This document shows positions 17,099-25,435 of a stretch of 64,000 nt of DNA, one piece after another. A model generated the notes under the pieces. The model was not told the origin of the DNA. It saw nothing but the letters and a program-made list of their open reading frames with translations, and did no database searches. A program made the translations under genes and the position numbers. The stretch is from RI-106 sp964496875 (GTDB lineage Bacteria; Cyanobacteriota; Vampirovibrionia; Obscuribacterales; Obscuribacteraceae), in NCBI GenBank assembly GCA_964496875.1, contig CAZCBH010000012.1, forward strand, positions 37,125 through 101,124, written 5' to 3'. Each line of letters opens with the position of its first letter. Within the stretch, counting starts at the first letter, position 1.

Positions 17099-18133
17099 TT
17101 AACCGCCCATGAACTTCTTAACTTTGCTTACCCAGTTGTCCGTTTCTTTCTCTTTATCTGCATAAGCTGAGCGCGGCAATTTCTCCCAGTTTTTTATGTC
17201 CACTTCATGCTCGATGGTGGTTGCCGTGCGCTGGCGCGCCGCTATAAGCTCCTCTTTCAGTTCGGCTAAAGATTGAACGCGCCGGTTCATATCAGCCTGC
17301 AAGCACTTGCGAAGCAAGGCTTCCAGATTGGCCTGGCCCGATAAGCCGGATTCGAATTCGGATTCGGAGAAAGGCACTATATTCGATGCCATTTTGTTAT
17401 TGAGCATCTCCACGGCGGTACTGCCCTTGAAAGGTAGGCGTCCGCAGATCATTTCATACAGCACTATGGCGAAAACGTAGATATCCGAGCGTATATCGAC
17501 CCCCCTTTCCATGCCCTGCTCCGGGCTCAGATAAGCATAACTGGCTCCTTCGGACGGTAATTCCGAATTATATAGCTCAGGCTCTTCCGGATGAAAGATA
17601 GAGTCCAGGTCAACCAGCTTTACTTCGGGCAGTCGCTTGTTGAAATAGTCGATCAGAAGAATGTCGGATGGCTTGAAGCTGGTGTGGAAAATGCCGTGGG
17701 CATGAAGTTGCTCCAGGGCATCAAGGATCTCGAAGCCGATTTCGAGAGCTTTGTCCACCGGTAGATGTTTATAGTCTTTGAGCAACTCTTTTAAACTAAT
17801 AGCTTTGATAAGCTCGGTGACTAGATAGGGCTCTCCTGCTTCGGTTTTGCCGAAGTCATAGACCGAGACGAAGTTTTTGTGTTTGCTCACTTCTATTAGA
17901 ACGCTGCCTTCAAGGGCCAGCTTTCGTTCACCGATTCTGGTGCTGCAATTCTCTCTCAGAACCTTGACGGCAACCAGGGCATCACCTGGATAGACTTTTG
18001 CCGAGTAGACGCGGCTGGAGCTACCCGAGCCGATTAACTTCTGAATCAGATACTTGCCGTCGATGCGCTGATTCAGATGTGGCGGGGCGCAGGCATCGGA
18101 GTTTAGATCAAGTTGTTCAAATGGGTCGAACAT
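17099..18133 (-). CDS. Ser/Thr kinase-like protein, predicted pseudokinase
   Basis: 344 residues, soluble, with no membrane helix. The kinase fold runs from about 27 to 295: GSGSSSRVY glycine loop, Lys57 in VAVK, and SPEQ near 203-206 followed by DIRSDIYVFAIVLYEMICG. The catalytic loop reads HTSFKPSD (150-157) in place of HRDLKPxN, so the catalytic Asp is Ser and the metal-binding Asn is Asp. The DFG motif is DLD (175-177). ATP might still bind through Lys57 and Asp175, but phosphotransfer is unlikely. It is followed 15 bases later by the SAF-TPR gene; the two probably form one operon and act together. Confidence 0.85.
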   Translation of the reverse strand: MFDPFEQLDLNSDACAPPHLNQRIDGKYLIQKLIGSGSSSRVYSAKVYPGDALVAVKVLRENCSTRIGERKLALEGSVLIEVSKHKNFVSVYDFGKTEAGEPYLVTELIKAISLKELLKDYKHLPVDKALEIGFEILDALEQLHAHGIFHTSFKPSDILLIDYFNKRLPEVKLVDLDSIFHPEEPELYNSELPSEGASYAYLSPEQGMERGVDIRSDIYVFAIVLYEMICGRLPFKGSTAVEMLNNKMASNIVPFSESEFESGLSGQANLEALLRKCLQADMNRRVQSLAELKEELIAARQRTATTIEHEVDIKNWEKLPRSAYADKEKETDNWVSKVKKFMGG

Positions 18134-18227
18134 AGTCGGAGATTTTCTCCTTCAAAACGGGACGATTTTTTGATCATACCCTTAATTCTTCCTGGAGCCG
18201 TTCTCTTTATTTTGATTTGACTATTTT

Positions 18228-19700
18228 CTAGGGTTGAACCGGATGATTGATATAGAGAAGCGCTGCGGTGGCTTGATCTCGTCTGGTGAGAGCTGGTCTT
18301 ATGCTTGGCGATTCGGAGAAGAACATGATGTCGGCATTATTGTTGGAATGTCCGTTTATGCCTATGGCATGACCGACCTCATGAAGACAGACTTTGATGA
18401 TTTCATCCTGGTTCATCATCTGCCCTGTAGAACGCGATCGGGTCAGGATTGTGAGCGTCGCTCCATTCAGGTTGACGTTCTGTCCATCGGGCAGCGGCTG
18501 ACCGGAGAGTCTGGTGAGACCTCCTTCTACCAGGCGGCCCCGGTCCATGATCTGGTTCGGATTATCAGTCCAGTTGCATATGATATTGGCAGACTGTGGA
18601 TTCGATACCAGGCTCATTTTGAGTTTGTTGCCGGTCGCCTCTGCCCAGCTGGTGAAGGCATTCATAAGCGCTTCTTTGAAGAACGGATTGAATCCGTTCA
18701 ATCCGGTGCCATCTGCTATGTAGACCCTGAGAGGCATCGCGGCAGGCGGCCAGCGAAAATATTTGCCACCGGATGCGGTACCGGCTAGATAATTGTCCGC
18801 GCCGGCATTTTGAAACTGGTTTTGACCGCTGCCGCCGATAGCTCCGCCAGCTTGTCTCATCTGATTCGACAGAGCTTTGATGCGACCGGCTATATCTTTT
18901 GCTTTCGGAGAGTTCGGATTCTCTTTGAGATATCTCTGATACCAGTTTATTGCTTGGGGAATATCGCCGAGACTTTGATAGTTGGAGGCGATATTAATAA
19001 CGCTCTCTTTCTGTGATGGATCCAGTGAGAGCGCCTTTTGAAAAGCGTCGACGGCTTGTTGATGCCGGCCTTCTTTCGCCAGGGCGTAGCCGAGATAGAA
19101 AAATCCCGGAGCAAAATCAGGATTGGAAGCAGTCACCTGTTGGAAGGTGGCTATGGCTGCCCGGGCATTACCCGAGTTCAACTGGGCCTGACCTTGTTCT
19201 ACCATGCTGCGGAGATTGCCCTGGTTGCTTCGCGCTCCTGCTTGATTGAGATAGGCTTCGGCCTGGGCCCGCATAGGTGAGCTCGGATTTTCTTGAATAA
19301 ACTGTTGCAGCAAGGGCACAGCCTTCTCTAAACTGCCCAGGTTCATATAGCAAGTTGCCAGGTTTATCTTGATGAAAGACATGGTCGAATCGATGCTGAG
19401 GGCGCGTTCGTATTCGGGAATTGCCTTTTGAGTTTTGAGACTGTTTTGATAGGCCATGCCAAGATAGCCGTGCACCTCGGCAGCATTCGGTTCGAGCTTC
19501 TCTGCTTTTTTCAGAAGAGAGACAGCCTGGTCGAACTGGCGATTGTTTATCATCTGCTCCGCTTGCTGGCACATAGAGCGGACTTCATCGCCGAGGGCGA
19601 AGACCGGGCTCAAGGATGTGCCACCAGATATGGTAAGCAGCATCGAGAAGAATACGATGAGCAAACTCTGGTTTGATTGAAATCTCTTTGTGAAGTTCAT
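18228..19700 (-). CDS. Exported TPR protein with C-terminal matrixin-like zinc metalloprotease domain
   Basis: 490 residues. A signal peptide (about 1-36) is followed by TPR units at about 40-285, a Gly/Gln-rich linker, and a metzincin-like domain from about 315. The zinc site is HEVGHAIGINGHS (H440, E441, H444, H451), one residue longer than the classical HExxHxxGxxH, as seen in a group of bacterial matrixins; ADIMFF supplies the Met-turn. It starts with PLRVYIADG and a Trp-containing helix (AFTSWAEATG), again typical. It should act outside the cytoplasm, with TPRs recruiting substrate. Start ATG 19700; it lies 94 bases before the pseudokinase gene on the same strand. Confidence 0.85.
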   Translation of the reverse strand: MNFTKRFQSNQSLLIVFFSMLLTISGGTSLSPVFALGDEVRSMCQQAEQMINNRQFDQAVSLLKKAEKLEPNAAEVHGYLGMAYQNSLKTQKAIPEYERALSIDSTMSFIKINLATCYMNLGSLEKAVPLLQQFIQENPSSPMRAQAEAYLNQAGARSNQGNLRSMVEQGQAQLNSGNARAAIATFQQVTASNPDFAPGFFYLGYALAKEGRHQQAVDAFQKALSLDPSQKESVINIASNYQSLGDIPQAINWYQRYLKENPNSPKAKDIAGRIKALSNQMRQAGGAIGGSGQNQFQNAGADNYLAGTASGGKYFRWPPAAMPLRVYIADGTGLNGFNPFFKEALMNAFTSWAEATGNKLKMSLVSNPQSANIICNWTDNPNQIMDRGRLVEGGLTRLSGQPLPDGQNVNLNGATLTILTRSRSTGQMMNQDEIIKVCLHEVGHAIGINGHSNNNADIMFFSESPSIRPALTRRDQATAALLYINHPVQP

Positions 19701-19781
19701 GAAAACAGTATGGCAAAGATGTGGATATCAATCATTAATGATAGTATTTTCGGCTGTCGATTCTTATCTAAGGAATGAGAT

Positions 19782-20138
19782 ATGAGCACGAAAATAGTCG
19801 TTTATGAGAAACCAACATGCACCAAATGCCGTCAGGCCAACAAGCTTTTGAAAGAGTGCGGTGTCGACTATGAAAAGATCAACTACTACGAGAAGCCGCT
19901 TTCGGCAAATAAACTGAAAGAGTTGGTCAAGAAGATGGGCATATCTGCCAGGGACCTGCTCCGGACAAGCGAGCAGGTCTATCGTGACCTGAAGCTGGCC
20001 AAGGCTGAATTGAGCGATAAAGAGATAATCGACTTGATGGTTGAGCATCCCGATCTGATTCAGCGTCCGATTGTGGAGAAGGGTAGTAAAGCAGTTCTTG
20101 GTAGACCCACCGAGAACATTAATGAGCTTATTGGCTGA
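19782..20138 (+). CDS. ArsC/Spx-family thioredoxin-fold protein (arsenate reductase-like)
   Basis: 118 residues, the normal family size. The thioredoxin-fold active site is CTKC at 13-16 (KPTCTKCRQA), followed by DYEKINYYEKPL and the late signature LIQRPIVEKGSKAVLGRP found in ArsC and YffB proteins. Arsenate reductases of this type use glutathione/glutaredoxin; a glutathione-synthetase-like gene is in the window at 39847. No arsB or arsR is nearby, so arsenate may not be the substrate. ATG 19782 follows AAGGA at 7 bases. Divergent from the matrixin gene. Confidence 0.88.
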   Translation: MSTKIVVYEKPTCTKCRQANKLLKECGVDYEKINYYEKPLSANKLKELVKKMGISARDLLRTSEQVYRDLKLAKAELSDKEIIDLMVEHPDLIQRPIVEKGSKAVLGRPTENINELIG

Positions 20139-20236
20139 GCGAACTAGAGTAAACATATCGCCAAGATATAAGACTATTTTTGAATTTAATCCAGGATTTC
20201 TCTATAGTAGAATGTCTCGAAAGTCAGGTTTTCAAT

Positions 20237-20731
20237 ATGCTTCTTATTCTTCTAGCGCTGGTCTGTCTCACCGCATCTTTCAATTCTGAAGCAGTTGCCG
20301 ACTGGTACTGGGATTTCATCTATAAGGGCAAGGTCAGAGCAGCTCAAGAGCTGCTCAAGTCGGATCTTCGCAGAACTAACGGACAGCTCGATCGCAATCC
20401 GTCCTGGAAGCCCGGCGAGACCATCTCTTTCAAAATTTATACAGAGAATGGCGAGGTGCCCATATCTGGCTATGTGCCCCGCCCGGTCGAGAACGGCTAT
20501 GTCTCTAATGCGCAGAGAGGCGGACATTTCGTGGTCTACTACAGACCTCTGGTGCCCAGGCAATGCGTGCTTGAGCCCTCCTGGAGCAGTGCCCAGTCTC
20601 TGTTGCGTAAGCCCAAACCTGCTCGGGTGCCCGGGGATAGCGTCTCGCGCTATCTATCTTTGTGGGGCAAAGTGCTGGCTTTGATGTTGTTCTTTTTCGG
20701 AGTTACCTCGGTAGCGAAGAACACGATGTAA
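20237..20731 (+). CDS. Small two-helix membrane protein of unknown function
   Basis: 164 residues from ATG 20237. An N-terminal hydrophobic segment (MLLILLALVCLTASF), which may be a signal anchor, is followed by a soluble domain with a beta-rich part (ISFKIYTENGEVPISGYVP and GHFVVYYRPLVPRQCVLEP), and a second hydrophobic helix near the end (VLALMLFFFGVTSVA). The layout resembles DUF3592 proteins such as the one at 50105, but similarity is only in outline. A longer frame begins at TTG 20180 without support. It is convergent with the glucosaminidase-like gene. Confidence 0.55.
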   Translation: MLLILLALVCLTASFNSEAVADWYWDFIYKGKVRAAQELLKSDLRRTNGQLDRNPSWKPGETISFKIYTENGEVPISGYVPRPVENGYVSNAQRGGHFVVYYRPLVPRQCVLEPSWSSAQSLLRKPKPARVPGDSVSRYLSLWGKVLALMLFFFGVTSVAKNTM

Positions 20732-20744
20732 GTCCGGAGGAAGA

Positions 20745-21995
20745 TCAGGCGACAGCGGTACTGGAGCCGTTGTCCCAGCCGTTGACCATGCCTTTGACGT
20801 TGGCGATATAGGCGGTGGTGTCGTTTTCAGACTTGGGTGCGTAGGTATTCAGCACCTGGGACAGATGGGTGTGGCCGCGACCACCTTCGGATTGCGGAGC
20901 CAGATATTTATCGTCTATCAGGCGATACCAGTCTTTGATGCCGTCTTCCCAGGTCGGGTAGGCGCGGAAGCCTTTATAAGAGCCTGCCGGACCTTCTCCT
21001 TTTATGTTTCCGAAACTCTTCGTATGTCTTGCCACTCCGGCTGTTCCTGCGCTGGATTCCTGAATGAAGAAGCCCAGAGCGATGGCTGGGTTTATGCCGG
21101 TGCGTACCCCTTCGTCGTAGATCAGTTGACCCAGGCCGGCAGCCGGTGAACCATAGGATTTGAGCACTTCGTCGATTTTTTCCGCGGTTATCGTAGGCGG
21201 ACCTTTCATGGCGAGGTCTCCGGCCACCGGTGCAAAGTTTTCGATATTGCCCCGGGGACCGATGGGCTCTGCCGGGTAGTTGCCGCTGTCATATCCTGGT
21301 GAAGCGCTGCGGTATCCTGGCGAGCTGCTCCTTCCTCCAGGGCTGAATGGGGTCGCCGAATAATTGCGAGGAGCCGACGCACTGGAGCGATAGGATGGAG
21401 ATGAGTTTCCGGGGCTGGAGTTGCCGGGGTCATAATCAGGTGCCACCGAGGCGCGTGGAGAACTTGTATTGGCGCGGCTGGAGTCGGCTGCCGGCAGATT
21501 GGGCTCCGCGTGGAGCTTGTCCGTCCATTCCTGGGGAACAGGCTTACCCGGATTGTATTTCTGGTAATAGCGAATCAGCTCTCTGACCGTGGCTTTCTGG
21601 GCTTCGTTCGCTGATTTAATTGCCTCGGCGCTGCCGCCGCCTTCTATCTGGATATTGAGATTGCCGTCCTGGGCGATAACTGCTTTATTGGGATTTTTTC
21701 TTATCTGTCCGTCTTCACCGATGATAAAGTCCGGTTCGACTCCTGCCGCCTCGTTCTGGGAGGCTGTGGTGACATTGACCTCGCCGATATTGAGAAAGTA
21801 CGGCTCTATGGTCTGGGGCTCTATCGCCGGCGATTCCGAGATACTGACGTTGGGCAAAGCTGTTTTAGAGGGGCTCGCCATGTCGTCTACGCTGAGGGAT
21901 TTGAGATCGAAGCTGGCGAAGTCTCCTGCGGTGGCCGCTTTGGCAGAACTGGTCGGCAGATCCGCGCTTTCAAATCCACGAGTCGAAATTGACAT
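20745..21995 (-). CDS. Glucosaminidase-like (GH73-type) cell-wall hydrolase with long disordered linker
   Basis: 416 residues without a clear signal peptide. The first 150 are polar, and about 165-250 is a Ser/Pro/Tyr-rich stretch. The C-terminal domain (from about 265) reads ITAEKIDEVLKSYGSP, then GLGQLIYDEGVRTGINPA, ALGFFIQESSAGT with the likely catalytic Glu, SFGNIKGEG and a YPTWEDGIKDWYRL segment. This is the pattern of the glucosaminidase/lysozyme-like fold that cuts peptidoglycan glycan chains. ATG 21995 follows GAGGAAA. Like the LysM protein at 9456 it lacks a visible export signal, so a non-classical route or a lysis role is possible. Confidence 0.75.
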   Translation of the reverse strand: MSISTRGFESADLPTSSAKAATAGDFASFDLKSLSVDDMASPSKTALPNVSISESPAIEPQTIEPYFLNIGEVNVTTASQNEAAGVEPDFIIGEDGQIRKNPNKAVIAQDGNLNIQIEGGGSAEAIKSANEAQKATVRELIRYYQKYNPGKPVPQEWTDKLHAEPNLPAADSSRANTSSPRASVAPDYDPGNSSPGNSSPSYRSSASAPRNYSATPFSPGGRSSSPGYRSASPGYDSGNYPAEPIGPRGNIENFAPVAGDLAMKGPPTITAEKIDEVLKSYGSPAAGLGQLIYDEGVRTGINPAIALGFFIQESSAGTAGVARHTKSFGNIKGEGPAGSYKGFRAYPTWEDGIKDWYRLIDDKYLAPQSEGGRGHTHLSQVLNTYAPKSENDTTAYIANVKGMVNGWDNGSSTAVA

Positions 21996-22046
21996 GGAGG
22001 GTTTCCTCTGACTTGTATAAGGACCTGAGCAGGTGGGGGGCTGTTC

Positions 22047-22068
22047 TCGATTTGCAGAAGCAAATCGA
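22047..22068. promoter_or_regulatory. Inverted repeat in the divergent promoter region
   Basis: TCGATTTGC (22047-22055) and GCAAATCGA (22060-22068) are perfect 9-base arms around AGAA. The site lies about 50 bases upstream of the glucosaminidase-like gene and 170 bases upstream of the membrane protein gene at 22241. It may be an operator or a leader hairpin. No U-rich tail follows in either direction. Confidence 0.4.
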
Positions 22069-22240
22069 ACCGGTTCTTACGATATTATTGTGAGCGATAT
22101 ACTGAGGATATTGATTCTGCGGGACTTCGTCAACGCAAAAGGTGGGGAAAATCCCATGATCTTGCAAACGGTTTAATCTTTGCTTCGCAGGCGCCAAACA
22201 GATAGAATGACCTGGTCTTTAGTGAATTGATGGGGTCGGA

Positions 22241-22948
22241 GTGAAACTGGAGCTGGTTAAAAAGCGTTCTGGCTACGCCATCGATACCTTTGTCGATGCC
22301 TGGGTTATTGGAGCGCGTAAGTTCTTTCCTTTATTGGGCGCCTGGGCAGTGACCCTGCTTTTGCCGGTGCTTCTGATGGTGGTGGGTACCATCGCCGGTC
22401 TTGGTATCGATACCATGCAGGGCTTCAAACAGGGAGGTGTTTTCACCTTAATAGGTCTTCTGGTGCCGGGAATTATGATCGGCTGGATGTGGCCGGGCTG
22501 GATGTATTTCTGTCTTAAGCTCGCAAGGGATATTCCCGTCAAGTGGACCGATCTGTTTCGCCCCCTGCCCGAGGCTGTATCGGGTATTGTGGCGCTTTCT
22601 ATAACCTCGGTGCTTATCGGTCTCGGTATGATTCTGGTGGTACCCGGCGTACTTCTCTATTTGAAGTGGCAGCTTGTTCCCTTTTATATAGTCGATCGCA
22701 AGTACGGACCTATCAGGGCGATGACGCAGAGCTGGCATGATACCGACAGGCTCTTTATGACGCTCGGTCTTATGGACCTGCTCTTTGCCGGGGTGTTCTC
22801 TTTGATAGCTGCTACGGTGTTCGGCCCGGTGGCACTGGCCATGGCGTTTTCTATGGCTAGCGCCCTTGTCTATCATCGCTGGCTCACCGATGAAAATCAT
22901 CCGGATATGCCGCGATTGGAAGACGAAGAGCACGAAAGCGCAGTGTGA
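22241..22948 (+). CDS. Multi-pass membrane protein (DUF975/glycerophosphodiesterase-membrane-domain-like)
   Basis: 235 residues with about five hydrophobic helices, at roughly 28-55, 65-85, 110-140, 170-190 and 195-215. The segment GMILVVPGVLLYLKWQLVPFYIVDRKYG followed by AMTQSWHDTDR is shared by DUF975-like proteins, which form a cluster of unknown membrane functions. The polar C-terminus is acidic (LEDEEHESAV). The start is GTG 22241, with only a weak purine stretch (TCGGA) before it; no better in-frame codon is seen. It stands alone on the plus strand, divergent from the glucosaminidase-like gene. Confidence 0.65.
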   Translation: MKLELVKKRSGYAIDTFVDAWVIGARKFFPLLGAWAVTLLLPVLLMVVGTIAGLGIDTMQGFKQGGVFTLIGLLVPGIMIGWMWPGWMYFCLKLARDIPVKWTDLFRPLPEAVSGIVALSITSVLIGLGMILVVPGVLLYLKWQLVPFYIVDRKYGPIRAMTQSWHDTDRLFMTLGLMDLLFAGVFSLIAATVFGPVALAMAFSMASALVYHRWLTDENHPDMPRLEDEEHESAV

Positions 22949-22963
22949 TAAACTGCCAAAACT

Positions 22964-23107
22964 GACTATATCAGGGGATTTGCGCTCTCACTCAATAGTG
23001 GTAGAGACAGTCAGAAATAATTGCATGTGGATACGACTATATAGTCAAACCTAACAGCGACTATCTTTGATACCGGTCTAGGATAGGATAACAAGACTAT
23101 GGTAGTC
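22964..23107. repeat. Cluster of GACTAT elements
   Basis: GACTAT occurs at 22964, 23035, 23059 and 23095. Two copies lie in palindromes: GACTATATAGTC at 23035-23046 and GACTATGGTAGTC at 23095-23107. All fall within 145 bases ahead of the small gene at 23132, which would fit a multi-site operator. No regulator is identified. Confidence 0.4.
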
Positions 23108-23131
23108 CTGCATTTGAGGAAGAATTAGAAG

Positions 23132-23362
23132 ATGCGACAAGAATCTAAAGGCATATCCTTAAAAGTAATCAGCATCTTGCTTGTATGGTTTTTATCTGTT
23201 TCTGTCTGCGGGATCTTTCATGCCGCCCATATCTGCCTTGGAATGAGCATCGCTTCTATGGCGCTTTTGATGTCGGAGAAGAATTGGACAGCGAAGTCTA
23301 TAACCGCATTGACTCTAAATATGGTGGCAATGGGCTTGAGTTTCTGGCTTTTGATCCGCTGA
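23132..23362 (+). CDS. Small hydrophobic membrane protein, unknown
   Basis: 76 residues with two or three hydrophobic segments: VISILLVWFLSVSVCGIF, HICLGMSIASMALLM and ITALTLNMVAMGLSFWLLI. Short polar connectors hold the few charges. ATG 23132 follows GAGGAAG at 9 bases, which supports a real gene. It is preceded by the GACTAT cluster and ends 33 bases before the convergent lipoprotein gene. The family is not recognised. Confidence 0.6.
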   Translation: MRQESKGISLKVISILLVWFLSVSVCGIFHAAHICLGMSIASMALLMSEKNWTAKSITALTLNMVAMGLSFWLLIR

Positions 23363-23395
23363 TTTCGATCTACCTTGCCATTATGAATTCCCGTT

Positions 23396-24046
23396 TCAGG
23401 GTTTGAAAGAGGCGATAAAGCGCTGTACGTCCGGGCTCTGGGGATCCTGGGTGATTACCTCAAGATAATAAAGAGCCAGATCGGTTACATAGCAGATATA
23501 GGTCACGTCGGCTTTGCCGACCTTGCCTGAATACTGCATGGACTGTGCTCCACCGACATTGAATTTGCCGACGAAATCTATCTTTGGATTGAGCTTCATC
23601 TGATTGAAAGTCATCAGATTGGCCTGGATGATCTGGTCTGTCCATATCTCCAGAGCCTGTTCGTTGGTGACTCCTTTTTTGCGGTCGCTTTCCAGATTTC
23701 TCGAACTGACACCTACTGTATAGGAGAGTTTACTTCCCTGGGGTTTGTATACATAGCGAAGTGTTCCATCGGGAAGCTGTTGAGCATCGACAGGCGCAGG
23801 CATTTCGAAGGTGGTGCTGGTTCCAATTATAGAGATTTTCTTCCAGCCGCCGGGCGCATCGGTCATCGTATGTGGTGCGCCGCCCGGAGCCTGCTCTTGT
23901 TGAGTCTGTTGTCCCTGCATCGGCATCTGCCCCTGATTCATTTGTTGCTGCTGTTGCTGTTGCTGATCAGCGCCGCCGCAGGCCGCCAAAAAGAGAACGG
24001 CTGCCAGGCTACCGAGTGCGCAGGATGCTTTTTTATGATCGATCAT
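23396..24046 (-). CDS. Lipoprotein with poly-Gln segment
   Basis: 216 residues. The N-terminus is a lipoprotein signal ending in the lipobox LAAC (about 20-23), so the mature protein should be acylated through the Lgt-LspA-Lnt route; lnt is in this window. A Gln/Met-rich tether (about 28-58), including eight Gln in a row, precedes a folded domain of about 150 residues, with KKISIIGTSTTFEMP, TYICYVTDLALYYLEV and a final VQRFIASFKP. The layout resembles small lipoproteins of the PsbP/LpqN type, but I cannot name the family. It follows the gene at 24070 after 23 bases, likely in one transcript. Confidence 0.7.
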   Translation of the reverse strand: MIDHKKASCALGSLAAVLFLAACGGADQQQQQQQQMNQGQMPMQGQQTQQEQAPGGAPHTMTDAPGGWKKISIIGTSTTFEMPAPVDAQQLPDGTLRYVYKPQGSKLSYTVGVSSRNLESDRKKGVTNEQALEIWTDQIIQANLMTFNQMKLNPKIDFVGKFNVGGAQSMQYSGKVGKADVTYICYVTDLALYYLEVITQDPQSPDVQRFIASFKP

Positions 24047-24069
24047 GGTTGATTATTCTCTTCCTTGTC

Positions 24070-25074
24070 TTATATGCCGAGTAGTTTCTGGTCGATGCTG
24101 CGAGTCAGATCCTCCATTTCGCGAAAAAGCTCTCTTTGCTTGCTGAAAGAGAGGTTCGGGCTGTTTCTGAGCTCAGTCTCTATGGAATGAATGCGGTTCT
24201 CTTTTCTATATAGTTCACTGGCTTCGGCTCGGCTCAGTTTACCCCGGGTGATGCCGTCGGCGATTCTCTGGTTGATTATCGGGGCCTGTCTTTGTCGACC
24301 ATGATTTCTGCCATAACCATGACCCCGGTGTCTTGAATTGTAGCCGTAACCGTAGCCGCTGGTGGAGTTGATTTTGCTTCGCAACTCTCGTAAGGCGGTT
24401 AGTAGATTATGCTCTTCATCATAGTCTATGCGGCCGTCTTTGAGGTAAATCAGTTCATCGTTTCTGATTTTGTTGAGAGTATTCTGGTAGTCTCTCGATT
24501 CGTTCCAGGAGATTCTACCCTCGCTGAGTGCCTGGGAAATGGCGGAATCTATCTCGGCTTGCATGCTGTCTATGTGGGCTTTTCTTAGCTCGGCATTTTT
24601 AAGGACGCCACCGCTGTTTTGACGACCGCCGTATTTTCTGAACCATTCGTCATGGGAGAGGTTGCCTGTGCCGGTGGTGGCAGAGTTTTCCATGTAGGCT
24701 TTGATTTTAGAAGAGAGAAAGTTGAGTTCATCCAGCAGTTTTACGACTTCGGGATCTTGCAGGGTGCCGTCGGCGAGATATTCCGATTCATGATGGGCGA
24801 TTTGAACGAGGTCGGTGCGCAGTTCGCTCTCTTCTGAGGGGGTGAGCTGACCTGTTTTTACTCCGGCTTCGATGTTCTGTTCCAACTCGGCCTGACGATT
24901 GTTGAGGTTTGTCTTGGTGACGGACTGGGCCTGGTCAGGGCTCAGGCTATTGCCCTTCAAAGTAGCGTCGAGATAATTGCGAAAAAGCTCTTTATAGTCG
25001 AGAGCGCTGGCTGGGGTTAATGATACAGCGAATACTGAGGCGATAGTTAAGGAGAGGAGCAATCTGTTCTTCAT
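24070..25074 (-). CDS. Exported helical-repeat protein, unknown
   Basis: 334 residues. A signal peptide (about 1-25, ending TPASA) is followed by three related helical units of about 65 residues, at about 62-130, 165-235 and 265-334. Each has the pattern I-x-x-G-x-x-x-G-x-L/I-S/T-x-x-E, an E-x-x-x-x-x-D-G turn and a closing helix (for example GVKTGQLTPSEESEL and GITRGKLSRAEASEL). A Gly/Tyr/His/Arg-rich stretch (GYGYGYNSRHRGHGYGRNHG) separates units two and three. The same kind of unit is seen once in the protein at 31393. Function unknown. It is first in a pair with the lipoprotein gene. Confidence 0.7.
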   Translation of the reverse strand: MKNRLLLSLTIASVFAVSLTPASALDYKELFRNYLDATLKGNSLSPDQAQSVTKTNLNNRQAELEQNIEAGVKTGQLTPSEESELRTDLVQIAHHESEYLADGTLQDPEVVKLLDELNFLSSKIKAYMENSATTGTGNLSHDEWFRKYGGRQNSGGVLKNAELRKAHIDSMQAEIDSAISQALSEGRISWNESRDYQNTLNKIRNDELIYLKDGRIDYDEEHNLLTALRELRSKINSTSGYGYGYNSRHRGHGYGRNHGRQRQAPIINQRIADGITRGKLSRAEASELYRKENRIHSIETELRNSPNLSFSKQRELFREMEDLTRSIDQKLLGI

Positions 25075-25163
25075 AGCTAAATTCCTGCGGATAGCTTCTA
25101 TCTGTACCTGTCACTTATACCCGAATGATTCGAATCTGTCCTCTCGGTTGCAAGGGGGGCAGG

Positions 25164-25196
25164 GGCGGTATCTATTGCCCTGTAATAGATACCGCC
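25164..25196. other. Perfect 13-bp hairpin in the 25075-25435 intergenic region
   Basis: GGCGGTATCTATT (25164-25176) pairs perfectly with AATAGATACCGCC (25184-25196) around a 7-base loop. It lies about 90 bases upstream of the minus-strand gene starting at 25074 and about 240 bases upstream of the protease gene. Neither side has a strong U tract, so it is more likely a leader structure or protein binding site than a terminator. The rest of this 361-base region contains the candidate small RNA described next and no open reading frame I trust. Confidence 0.55.
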
Positions 25197-25287
25197 GTTT
25201 CTGATGAAAGTTAAAAGCTGGCAAAGTGGAGCAGCAGATCTTTAATCTGCCATTAAGCAGAACAGTGAAGTCAAGGGAATGCCTCTA

Positions 25288-25375
25288 TACTGGTAACAGT
25301 CAGTCATTTGATTACTTCTAGCAATAATTAGTCAAATGCGCTTCCTGGATCCCTGCGGGTTCCAGGGGGCGTTTT
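25288..25375 (+). ncRNA. Candidate small RNA or attenuated leader ahead of the M48 gene, ending in a strong terminator
   Basis: TATACT at 25288-25293 could serve as a -10 box; no good -35 is seen. Downstream, CATTTGA and TCAAATG form a 7-bp pair. Then CGCTTCCTGGA (25339-25349) pairs with TCCAGGGGGCG (25361-25371), allowing G-U pairs; the loop itself folds as CCC/GGG, and TTTT follows. The product would be a transcript of about 75 bases, or the terminator may regulate entry into 25436-27696. No plus-strand gene precedes it that would need ending. Confidence 0.4.
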
Positions 25376-25435
25376 CTCAGTGTTTCTCTATTGATGGCAT
25401 ATTCGGTGCCGGATTAATCCAAAGTGAGGTTCGTG

